Origin: Zopfochytrium polystomum | Lineage: Eukaryota > Chytridiomycota > Chytridiomycetes > Chytridiales > Chytridiaceae | Direction of reading: 5' to 3' | NCBI GenBank assembly: GCA_025765615.1 | Contig: JAIVFJ010000021.1 | Coordinates: 310,001-374,000 of the forward strand | Length of the DNA stretch: 64,000 nt | In this document: positions 1 through 10,288 of the stretch, piece by piece | Position numbering within the stretch: position 1 is the first letter of the stretch | How the letters are laid out: every line of letters begins with the position of its first letter | Translations under genes and position numbers: made by a program | Notes under the pieces: generated by a model | What the model was told of the DNA's origin: nothing | What the model saw: only the letters and a program-made list of their open reading frames with translations | Database searches by the model: none

Positions 1-3000
1 ACTCATGCGGGAATTCATTGCGGCAAAAGAGCGCGAGTGGATTAAAGGAACCGTATCGCAAGAGGACGACTACGAGGGTCTCTTCTTCCAAGCGACTCGG
101 GGGTGGGCAGTTTGGAACGCTCCTCCAAAGGACTTGAAGGCATACGGGTTTGGACGATCGGACAGTTACAAATACGACTTTTTTATATCCTACCGAGTTG
201 CTTCGGAGTCATACTTGGCGCGAGAGCTTCGGCTCCGACTTATCAAGCTCAACTACAAGGTCTTTTTGGACCAGGAGAACCTTAAAGATGGAGAGGTGAA
301 ATATACCATTTCGTGCTTCTCTTCCGCTTCACGCTAACATACACTCCTTGCGCGCAAACTACCAAGAACTGGCAAACAGGCTTCGTGACGGGGTTAAAGT
401 CTTCACGGGTTGTTCTGTTGCTTGTTTCGGCAGCAGCTCTTGAGCCGCGTCGCGTGGCACGTTCCGTTTCGGCTGTGGATAATGTTCTTCTAGAGTGGGA
501 AACTGCGATGGCAGCAGCAACATTTGGCTTCTGCGCAGTGTTACCAAGTGAGTTTTTTTGCAGCGGCTCTTCTACCTGCACTCTTTAACATGAACGGTCC
601 CATGTGCACAGTATACGTCGGATCGGGCGTCATCGATATTTCAAAGTATCCGAAAGACCGTTTCAAGCTTGTTGAGCGGAATCCAGGAACAGAACTCTTT
701 TGCCGACAGAGTGCATTTACCACCCTCCGACGACTGCAAAGCATCGGAATGCGTTTGTCGCTCCCAAATCCGGCTCGTGGCTTCACGGACGATCATATAG
801 GCAAAATCGCAGCAACGCTCAAGGGCTTCAACTTGACTTTTGACGTGACCCAGCCAAAGAAAGCTCTTCTTTACTTTCAAGAACTTGGCGAAAAAATCTT
901 TGGGCAAGAGCCGGGTGGCTCTATTTCAAAGGCCTGGTTCTGCAAGGATTGCAGAATAGAGCCAGTGTTCGGTGACAAATTTTCCAAATTTCATCTGGTC
1001 ATGAAACACAATAACGCGTGGAAAAACTTTAACGTTTCCCGTAAGTTGATGCTGAAATCATCGCGAAAACGGCCGTTTGACGTTAATTTTATTCAGGACA
1101 AGTTCGCGAATCTGGAGCAGACACTGGCCTCTCAGCGCTCATATTAGATGATATCCGCAAGAAAGAACCAGAGACTTTGACCTTCGCATGTACGCTCTTT
1201 CGGAACACTTTCTTTGAGAAGCGCATTACAATGCTTATCTCAATTGCCTTATCAAGGGGAGTCTATTCAGTCAAAGGACCCAATCGATCAACAAGAAATG
1301 AAGGCAATCACGAAGGCTCTAGAAGCAGCGCCGTCGATCAAGTCATTGAACTTTTCGTGTGAGTCTTTTTGAGACCTAAGGTCTTTCAGCTCAATCAACG
1401 GCCCAGATAACTTTTTTGATGATGCGGCCGCTCGAGAACTCGTTCGCTGGATCAAAACATTGCCTAACCTCGATCAGCTCTATCTTCGGAGCGTAAAGTC
1501 TGAAAATTACTCTCTTGTCGCAGAGTGTCTGCGCTCGCTTGTAGATTCAAGAGTCTCGGTTCTCCGGGTGTGGGGTCAGTGTCCCCTCCGTACGCGTTGC
1601 CTGTATTTACTGACTCTAGCGCAGATTCGGACGACTCTGAGGCTGACTTGGAAGCGCTATCCTCTCCTAAAGCAATGCATTCTATACAAGTGGCTTTGAA
1701 TGAGTATCTTGCTTCGACCAAATCACTGAAGCAGTTAAAAATTGGGTGTAAGAAATGCTGCTTCCAGAGGGCTTGTTCCTTGAACTTTTTGACCGAATAT
1801 TGGTGCTCCTTAAAAAAAAAAAAAAAAAAAAAATACAGATGCAGGAGACTTTGCCCCTCTCGCCGAGGCGCTGGTGCAAAACCACAGCATTGTCCAGCTA
1901 ACTTTTGCCTGTACGTTTATTTCGTTGCATCCTTCTTCCTTCCATTGAACCAGGCGTTCCTAGACGCTCATGTGACACACGACGTGAAGAGCTTCTTCAA
2001 AGCGATTGCCCATCATCCCACAATCAACGAAGTTGTTATCTACGCCGGTAATTTTGTCGTCGGCTATCGATGTCAAACACTGATCGGCGCCCTCATACTA
2101 GCACCGGTCTTGGTTGCACCCTGTGCTGAATTCATCAAGCATTCCGGATCCCTCAGGAAAGTCACTCTCAAACTTAAAGACGGTGACAGAGAGATCGTTG
2201 AGAATGTTTGGAAAGGCGTCGAAGTCAACAGAGCGTTGACCGAAGTCCACTTGTGCATTCCGAAGGATGCCGAGCCAAATAACTTCCTGCCTATGGCGTG
2301 CTTCCCAACAGCGTTGCGGGCCACAAGCACTTTGCGAGTGTTGGACTTCTCAGGTGAGATGATGACGATTAACAGCTTCGCTTATAATGCTTTCGTGCAT
2401 TTTTCAGCATTCAACTACGCCCAACCTTGTTTCTTCGATTTAGCTGGTGAAGAGATGTTGTTTGAAGGCTTAAGGGAGAACAAAACTCTGGAGGTCCTGG
2501 ACCTTAACTCTTGTTCCATTACCGCCGGAGGAGCACTAAAAATTCTGGAGGGTTTGATGGGGCACCCAAAGCTTTTTGAACTTAACATGTCGGGTGAGAA
2601 GTTGACAAATTAGGGTACTCACGAAAATCGCAACTAATCTGAAAGCAGGTTTGCAACTCACCGGTTCATCTTCGTTCATGCTGAAGGGATTGGTGACAGC
2701 CTGCCCAAATTTGAGCATTCTACACCTCAATGGTATGACCCGCACTTCCATGCTTTTCTGTCGCTGTTCTAAATCCAACCCAGAAAATAATCTTGGAAAT
2801 AAGCCTGTCTTGGCGCTATGCCAAGCTTTGCTCCAAAAGCCAATTTTACAGGAAGTCCATCTCGATTGTAAGATTGCACATTTTAAATGGAGATGCCTGC
2901 CTTACTCGTCTTTCCACTGCCAGTCGTGCAGATGGATGCAACAGGAGCCAAAGGCCTGGCAGAAGTTCTTACAAAGACCAGCACGCTCAAAAATCTATAC

Positions 3001-6000
3001 ATTGAAGGTGATAGGAAGCGACCGTGAGAGAATTGTACCCACACCAACAACACTTTCAGGAAACGAAATTGGCTGGCCCGGCGCTGAGGCTCTAGCGTTT
3101 GCCGCAAAAGAATGCCAAAGCCTCACTACCCTGCAAGTAGGGTTCGCAATAACCAAAGAATCCGCTCTCCAGTTTGTGGATGCAATGGCAGTCAACACCA
3201 AACTGTCAATAAAGATGGGGAACATGTGGTTCGCCGGTAAGCCTGCGTCTCTTTCTGACCATTAATGGGATTGCGGACTTCATCTCGTTTCTAAGGTATC
3301 GTCGACTCGAAAACCATGGAATTACTTCGGTTTTCGTCGATGCGGAACGCGGGAACGGTGACCGCTGCGAATAACGAAGGTGCCACTGTCAAGAATATTG
3401 CCTCGGCCACTCCCCTAATATTGTTTTTTTTCACAGCGTTAAGAGTTTTCGATTATATGTCCCACTTTGCAGTTCCCAATGGTAACAATCAAAGTTACTT
3501 TGAAGCCACTCAACTCACTTGTTGTTCAGGTCCGTTGATTATTAATGTGAATGAAGACAGTTCGAAACAAACCCAGCAGGAAGCGAACCAGCCCACAGTA
3601 AAGCAGCTCAAGCAAGCAGTGCTTGCACTTGCAAATACAATACAGAGGACTTCGTCCGACCTGGAAGTCTTCCAAAGCGCGAAAGTAGCTGTGGAAAAAC
3701 TCGATGCCATGATGAACAAGGAGAAGGAGACAGGCACAACCCCAACCCGTCGGATGAGCAAAGTTTTATCAAAACACAGCAGCACGGTGAAAATGAGAAA
3801 GTCAACTGAGCGGATTAACAGGCGCAACCGGCCAAACTTTGGGAGCGGCAGCTATTATGTTGATGAGCACCACTATACCATGGAGGCAACGACTGAAGAC
3901 AAGGATTCCCATTCTGGAGGAGCCAGCTCTCACGTCGCGTTCTTGACTCAATTCTCTCGGTTGTCTCAGGCGCAGCAAGTTGAAACGGCTATTATTCGCG
4001 AGCTGACTTTGCGACTGGATCTGGAATCGTTGAGAGTGGATAAGAAAGAACATTCGGACGCTAGACAAAGTGACAACCCTGGCGGGACTTCTCCAGATGA
4101 CGATGACGACTCCTCTTCAGAAACTGCCTCACTCAACGCAACAAAAACTGAGACGGAGCTTACACCGGTCGTTTCAGTTGCGACCTTTTACAAAGAAGCG
4201 CACAGATTTATTGATGTACGTTGCAAAAATTTTGCCGTTTTTAGATTCTCTCTGTAGCGCTAAATCTTTGAGCAGCCGAACCTCAGCGAGGATTCTCTCG
4301 TCAACGGAACCGAGTTTGCCAATCTCTATGTAATTCTCATTTCCGAAGCAACTGTGCAGTCTGTGACGGAGACGCGCGAGTCGCTGATGCTTGTGTTGTC
4401 GATTTGGGATTTCTTGCTCAAATCGGCCCTTCGAAAGAGATGCAATATTTTGCCAAGTTTGTTCTTCCCCAACCCTCTCTTGCGATCCCTGATTCCCGTC
4501 CAGTTTTTATTGGAACAGATATCGACGGCTTCCAAAGGAAGCTTAAATTTGCTTTGTACAAGGCCTTTGAATCGTCCAAGACTGTTGATTCGGATTCAGT
4601 GATCCGCGGTCTTCAAGTGATTACACACCTTTTCCGCCTCCAAGGCATTGTCTACACGGACAGCGGCAGCTGCAAAACTATTATTGCCAAAATACTCGGC
4701 GTTCTGCAGAGCTTTTACCGAACTAGCCAGAAGCGGCTTGAGAGGCTCGCAGAGGCCATAGAACAGCTACCCCCAGGAATGATTGGCTCATTGTCAGAAA
4801 TCACATCACAAAGGCTTCTTCGCCTGGAATCCGTTTCCGAAGATCAAGTTAAAGCGCTCGCTGAAATCATTCCGCACCTTCGCAAAGCAAAGACTGCAGA
4901 AATTTTCCTCGCGACGCGGACCAACGATTCCGGCGAGGATAAACTCAATCGAGATGATCTCCCTCACACGATGGGTGGCCTCGACCACATCGTTGATGGC
5001 CTCCTCGACAACGACTCCATCACGGACGTGACGTTATGGAGTACGTTCTGGTTTTTACAATGCAACGGTCTAGCATTTCTTTTGACTATCTTTGTTGCCT
5101 TCCTCAAAAAAAAAAACAAAAAAAAAAACCCATCAAGCCCCAAGACAGTACCGTTCAGAGCAAGCGTTGGCTAAATTGGCTGATTGTCTTCGGTCCTCCC
5201 CCTGGACTTCTCTCAATCTAACCAGTAAGGCAGCTTGGTTGAAATGCCCGTGGTGAATTAAGCTTTTCTTTGCCTGGCGTACAGTGAATTTTGAGAGGAC
5301 TACGGACGTTGCAGACCTTGGGGATGCCATTGGGAAATCGCAAGATTTGCGCAAGCTTTCTCTCGTTGGAAACTCGAAAGGCCTCCGCTATTTCCGTGTT
5401 ATGGACTATCTTGGGCTCCGCGCGGCGGGGATTCAGGCCCTTTCTGACGGACTGAAAAAGAATCGCTCGATCGAGAGTTTAGACATTACAGGTGCGGTTT
5501 GCTTTCCTTGTGTCTCGTCTAGACCTCTGCCTTGCGGTCCAGCTCACAACCGCCACTGTGTTAGACAATGGGGTTGACGCTCAGGGCGCGCGCGTTCTCA
5601 GCTATGCTCTTCAGGGCCATCCTTCGCTGAACCGACTTTCGTTGGCCGGTATTGTGCAGCTCCCCGTTTACCCCCGCTCACACACACTGATTTTCACTTT
5701 TTTTAGGAAATTCCATCGGGATGGAGGGTGCCAAGATCACGATCGAGCGCCTCTGCTCGAACGACAGTCGGCTAGTCATAATCGACCTCTCTGGTGAGAC
5801 AGTAATGTTCTTTCAATGAGCTGCGCAAACCCGATATCTCATATGAAAACGATTGTAGGAAATAACATTGGTTCTTTGAGCGACCAAATTTTCGTTCCTG
5901 TGATTGAGTCAAATAAAACCCTCAAAGAGTTGCATATCTCCGGTGAGTAATTCCAGTCCACCTTTCGAAATGTTTTCAAAACTGATCAGTCTTGTGGCTT

Positions 6001-7056
6001 CTTTTCATAAAACAAAGAAAACAAGATCTTGGATACAGCTATGATCTCCATCCTACAAGCATTAACTGTCAATACCACAATCACGGGCTTCTCCTGCGCA
6101 CGTAAGACATGTCCCTCGATAGCTTGATGGCGCTTCTTACTCTTTTCCCGCAGGAAACCACATGACAAGAGCTGTTCTTCCATCGCTGGAGACGCTGCTG
6201 ATGAAAAACAAGACGCTGTTGACGCTCGACATTTCTGGTTCGTCCGCACGTCATTTCGGGTGTATTGGCTGACTCGACTTTGCCACTGTTTGTTTGTGCG
6301 TAGGTAATCCCCTTGAGGATGCAACGCACCTCGGAAAATCCCTTGCGGCCAATACAACCCTGGAATTTGTGTCGATCGAAAGTATGTTATCCCCTTTAGA
6401 AATGAATTTTGTTTTTCTTTCCTTCAGTTGAGCCACGAATTATTTTAATTCATTTTCAAGATATCAACTTTGCGGACCTCTCTGGGTTCTGCGAGAACGT
6501 GAAGGGAAACCGGTCGCTTCAGGAAATGGAAGTCGGTGCCCTCGGGGAAGACCTTGACCTCCAGCGCCACGTCCAACCCCTGGCGGACATGATGAAGGCG
6601 ATGCCGCGTTTGACTGCCCTATCGATCTCTGGTGAGGGTTGTGCGCGCGACGTGTCCTTTATTTTTTGTTTTTTTTTTTTATTTTTATTTTTTTTGTTTT
6701 GTGGAGTTTCTCTTGTTTTAGCACGTTCGCTTTTCCTTCTGACTTATCCAACCCCCGCCCACTCCACGTTCCGCATTCACAACTATTCCTCCCCTTTCCC
6801 CCAACACTTCCCAGGTGGCATGCAAGCCGAAGAGGTGAAGCAAGTCAAAGAGGCTTGGCTGTCCGTGAGCGGAAGGGTGGCCGGCAGCCTCATCATGGAC
6901 GGCGTCGAACAGCTGGACGGCGACAAGCGCACAGACAGCGACGAGTACGACGACAACGAGGAGGAGGAGGACGAGCAGGACGACGCAGACAGCCATGACG
7001 GGGAGGAGCCCATCGAGGCAGGGGACGAGGGCGCCGTGGCCGCCCCAACAGTTTGA
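1..7056 (+). CDS. TIR-domain leucine-rich-repeat protein (5' partial)
   Basis: The first coding exon (to 295) carries the start of a TIR fold (YDFFISYR, then FLDQENLKDGE). After an intron (296-366) exon 2 (367-547) gives NWQTGF, SRVVLLLVSAAAL and DNVLLEWE. The next intron (548-611) joins VLP to IYVG, the usual end of a TIR core. A linker follows, then about fifteen short exons of ribonuclease-inhibitor-type LRRs (for example TLEVLDLNSCSITAGGALKIL near 2490-2550). A Ser/Lys/acidic low-complexity insert without LRRs lies at about 3540-4200. The protein ends in an Asp/Glu-rich tail and a TGA at 7054-7056. TIR domains are protein-interaction modules or NAD-cleaving enzymes; the Glu residues of the LLEWE helix sit where catalytic Glu is found in NADase TIRs, which is inference. 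The true start may lie upstream of base 1. Expected roles are sensing or scaffolding; no ligand can be named. Confidence 0.8.
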
Positions 7057-7505
7057 GGTAGTAAATGGGTTGGGACTGCTTCGGTTGCGCGGATTAGGTG
7101 CTTTGTCATTGGTGGGGCATCGAGGAAACTTTTATTGCGACAGCATCTGATGAGGGAAATGGGAGGAGGCGAGGCCGGTGCGGTATTCAAGTTTGTGTGG
7201 GGTTTGCCGATCGGTAGTTTTTTTTTTTTTCTCAACGGATAGTGAAGGGAGCGCACCGTCGGCCACTGCAAGTTGAAGGGAGGTGGTGCCAATATTATTT
7301 GTGGTTGAAGATCGGCGCTTGGGAAGGAAATCTGTAATTGTCGGAGAAAAATAGCTGCGCGTGGCGAGCTTTGTTCTGGGGGGCACGGGAAGGGGTCGTG
7401 TGCCACAGGAACAGACTTTTCTTTTGTTGCGCACAGGAGCAAAGAGAAAAAGTGAAAGAAAACAAAAATTTTAATCAAAATGAAGAAAACGAGAAAAAGG
7501 ATCAC
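7057..7505. other. 3' flank of the TIR-LRR gene, no gene seen
   Basis: This 450-bp stretch between the TIR-LRR stop codon and the next reading frame holds only short T/A-rich runs and chance reading frames on both strands. I see no conserved protein or RNA gene. Confidence 0.5.
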
Positions 7506-8562
7506 TCAAGACCGCTCGACAGCACAAAAAAGATAACCAAAAAGCCCCTTTTGATGGCGGATGGTGTGGGTTTCAATAGTGTCTGAAAGCTTGCACCCAA
7601 CAGGCACTTCAAGAACGTAAATGGCTGGTTTAATTGAAACTTGATATGACAGGTCAGCAGCCAAGCTTTTGTAAGCCCAATCCACAATTTGAGCTGACTT
7701 CCATGGATCCTCATCTTTTTCGTCCAACACAAGCGTGCAAGTGATAACTATTGTGCCTGTTGTCGTGCACCTTAGCGATTGCCTCATACCCAGCGAGTGG
7801 ATGAAAACATATTGCAAACTTCTGGGGGGGGTCCTCGTAACACTTCAGCTGGTATGCATTTTTTCGAGGAATTTCAACAAAGTCACGAGGGTGGATTGGC
7901 ATGATCGGAGGCGGGCTGGTTCGATGTGACTGGCGAGGGGAAGATGATCAGGAGGATTGCACAGACATCGGAGAAAGTTGTCTCTTTTTTTTTGGTGGAG
8001 ATGGGGGGATGTTCTCGGCATCTGAATTGCTGCAGGAAACCTCATCTCGGCGGCGAGATGACATTTTCGACTGATGAACTTTCTTTTTCTTGGCGACTTT
8101 AGCAACTCTCTGTGTTTGCGCTGGTCCTTGTGGTGGAGATTGCTGCGCTGTCTGCACAGCGGATGGCTGAGCCGGTGAAGTGGGTGGCTCAGTGGCAGGT
8201 GGCTGAGCTGGTGAGGAGTTAGGTGTTGCTGAGGTCTGAATGTTTTGTAGCACACGATCAGTGATCGCCTTTCGCTGCCACTCTGTTCACAATTCACGTC
8301 AAAAGAAAATCTTTCATGCATGGCAGAGCATACCTTGCAACTTGCTATTGAAAAATCCTGTTGAGAATTTTACAAATGACGGAAATAACTGTTTTATCTC
8401 GTTGGCGGAGAGAGTATCAGACTGGAAGCAAGGAGAATCGGTTTGGGAAAGTGTCTGCGCGCGTTGACAGAGGTTGCTCCAATCTTCTTCACTCCACAGC
8501 TTATCGTTTTCTTTTTTACGAGCCATAGGTGCAGGCGACACACCGAGACCTTTTATAACCAA
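7506..8562 (-). CDS. putative accessory DNA-binding protein of a PIF/Harbinger-like transposon, probably decayed
   Basis: Exon 1 starts at an ATG near 8526 (MARKKENDKLWSEEDW) and has the W-x-E-E-D-W pattern of Myb/SANT-like domains. An intron of about 75 bp (GTATGC...AACAG) then joins KLQ to EWQRKAITDRVLQNIQ. A Pro/Gln/Ser-rich and Lys-rich linker follows (VAKVAKKKK, SPPKKKRQ; possible nuclear signals). The C-terminal part lies in two different frames: one ends with VHDNRHNSYHLHACVGRKR near 7711, the other runs to 7506 (WKSAQIVDWAYKSLAADLSY). This implies an unplaced intron or a frameshift. It is divergent from a Harbinger-type transposase at about 9.2 kb, which matches the usual two-gene layout of PIF/Harbinger elements (transposase plus Myb-like protein). 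The family assignment rests on context and is not a sequence match I can name. Confidence 0.45.
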
Positions 8563-9130
8563 AAAGAGCCACCTCCTTCACTCTGATCAGTCAGTGCTCC
8601 TGCCGCATCTCATCTTGTGCTGCTGCTCGGCACCTGTTTTTTTTTTCTTGCATCGTTTCACCCTGCTTTTTTTTTTTGCATTGTTTCAGGCTGGATTCCG
8701 GTGACCCACCGGAAGTTGGAGTGCCCACCGGAATTTTCTCTTTTTTGCTAGTATTTTAATTAGAGGATCGAAGGTTTTTTGTACTGAAAATGTACACAAC
8801 AAAAAGAGAGGCATTCCGGTGGTTCCCAGGAAATGGGGAATCAGTCTGCAGAAGTCACTTCATATGTCAACACAACGACTGTTTTTTTTCTTGACGCTGG
8901 CGTCTGGGGTGCGCATAGGGGCAAACGGCAAGCAAATGGAGATCGTGTGACAGTGGCAGTGGGAATTCCGGTGTCATTAATTGATTTCAGTGGTCATGTG
9001 GATTTCCAACAGGCGATGGGCTGATGCCCACGCTGAGGATTCTGATGCCATGTATTGATAAATGCAGGGTCAGGTGAATGCCGATCAGATGGCTGCAGAT
9101 TCCATGAAGAAGAATTTTTTTTTTCCTGTG
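8563..9130. other. intergenic region between divergent transposon genes
   Basis: The stretch is rich in T runs. It contains several copies of TTCCGGTG or its complement (near 8695, 8711, 8731, 8815 and 8965), some in inverted arrangement. Such subterminal or central motifs could be transposase binding sites, but this is only a suggestion. No gene is visible. Confidence 0.35.
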
Positions 9131-9186
9131 GATGATCTTCACTTTTTTACAAATAAACACAGCAGATTTCGCAGGAAAAAAAAAGC

Positions 9187-10090
9187 AGAAAAGAATGGAT
9201 GTTGACTGGAACCTTGTCGCTCGGCATTCCGATCACGCTTTGTCAGTCATTTCGGTGTGTCCGAAGTATGCGTCAAACTTTGGGCAAAACTTCACGCCAA
9301 AACTGTCACGTTTGAGCCAAGACATCTCCTCTGGGCGCTGTACTTCCTCAAGTGCTACCCAACCCAACCACAAGCAGCCTCTCTTCTCAAGTGCGATGAG
9401 AAGACCTTCTTGAAGTGGTGCGACAGGGCTGTTGATGCTCTTGCGGAGATGGATGTCGTGAGTAGTTTTCGTTAATGCACCAGTTTTGAGCTTCTAAAAT
9501 TTCATGGAAGATCCACCTTGAAGATCGCTTCATCGATTGGCGCTCCTCTGAGCTGACAATGTACGTTGATGGTATCGACTGCCGTATTCGCGAGCAAGTG
9601 ATAGTCGACTCAGGTGACTACAGCCACAAGTTCAACGGCCCTGGGATGCGCTATGTGATTGCGACAGCAACTGGCACAGGGCGAATTGTTTTTGTTTCAA
9701 CTGGCTATACCAACCACGATTGCACCATTGCTGCTATGGACCTCATAAAAACGTTGAATGAGAAGATTTTGAGGCGTGCTCTCTCCCTTTTTCAATCCCA
9801 CCACAAGAATGTCAACGGCTGTGTGAAAGACTTCGATATACTGGCCGCACCATTCTGACATGACCTCAGCCGCCATCCTGTTTTCTTTAACGCAGTGGCT
9901 TGTGTTGTGCAGGTGATGATGGGTGGAGAGGCGCAGTGGCCAGTCATCCCAAAAATTCATGCCTTGTTCAGGCCAAATCCTGTTTTGACAGGATCATCCA
10001 AGTGGGGAAATCGAAAAAAGAAGGAAACAGGCAGAAGGCGAAAGCAGCTTGTTTTGAACAAGCCACGAACAGAAAATTGGTCGCTTCCAG
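9187..10090 (+). pseudogene. PIF/Harbinger-like DDE transposase fragment, interrupted by a Ty3 insertion
   Basis: The exon to about 9459 carries a helical N-terminal part (HLLWALYFLKCYPTQPQAA, TFLKWCDRAVDALAEMDV). A GTGAGT...AAG intron of about 55 bp leads to LEDRFIDWRSSELTMYVDGIDC and SGDYSHKFNGPGMRYVIATA. These are the first catalytic Asp (DG-DC) and the SHKF-GPG-RYE-like block of Harbinger/ISL2EU-type DDE transposases. The following G-x-V-F-V-S-T block and NDL/DCT helix are present, but the expected DGGY block with the second Asp is not found, and stop codons appear after 9855. A later piece (FFNAVACVVQVMMGG) resembles the family's C-terminal helix. Coding similarity ends at 10090, where the TSD of a Ty3/Gypsy element begins. 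I read it as a decayed transposase with an internal deletion. Confidence 0.6.
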
Positions 10091-10252
10091 TGTGAGGGAG
10101 CCACGACGGTGCATGGCGAGGTCGCAAAGGTCGGAATCCGCAGGAGCAGGTGGAGAAGTTGAGGCTGCATCGGCGACGTAATGAACAAGGAAAAATTTCT
10201 CCTATTGGTGGTTTCTGTGACTTGCAGGAAAAACAAACGAAATTCCGTCACA
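10091..10252 (-). repeat. 3' LTR of element A
   Basis: This 162-bp LTR differs from its partner at 15589-15752 by scattered substitutions and short indels (for example GTGCATGG versus GTGCGTGG, GAGGTCGC versus GAGGGTCGC). That fits an old insertion. Confidence 0.9.
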
Positions 10253-10260
10253 CCCCCCCC
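10253..10260 (-). other. polypurine tract of element A
   Basis: Eight consecutive C on the + strand (G8 on the element strand) directly abut the 3' LTR. This is the position and composition expected of the plus-strand primer tract. Confidence 0.6.
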
Positions 10261-10288
10261 GAGAACGGAGTGTAACGAAGTGCAGATA

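Noticed and set aside
548..563. A 16-base GTGAG...GCAG segment as a mini-intron in the TIR exon
   Set aside because: It is too short for splicing. The 64-base intron to 611 restores the conserved VLPIYVG end of the TIR core.
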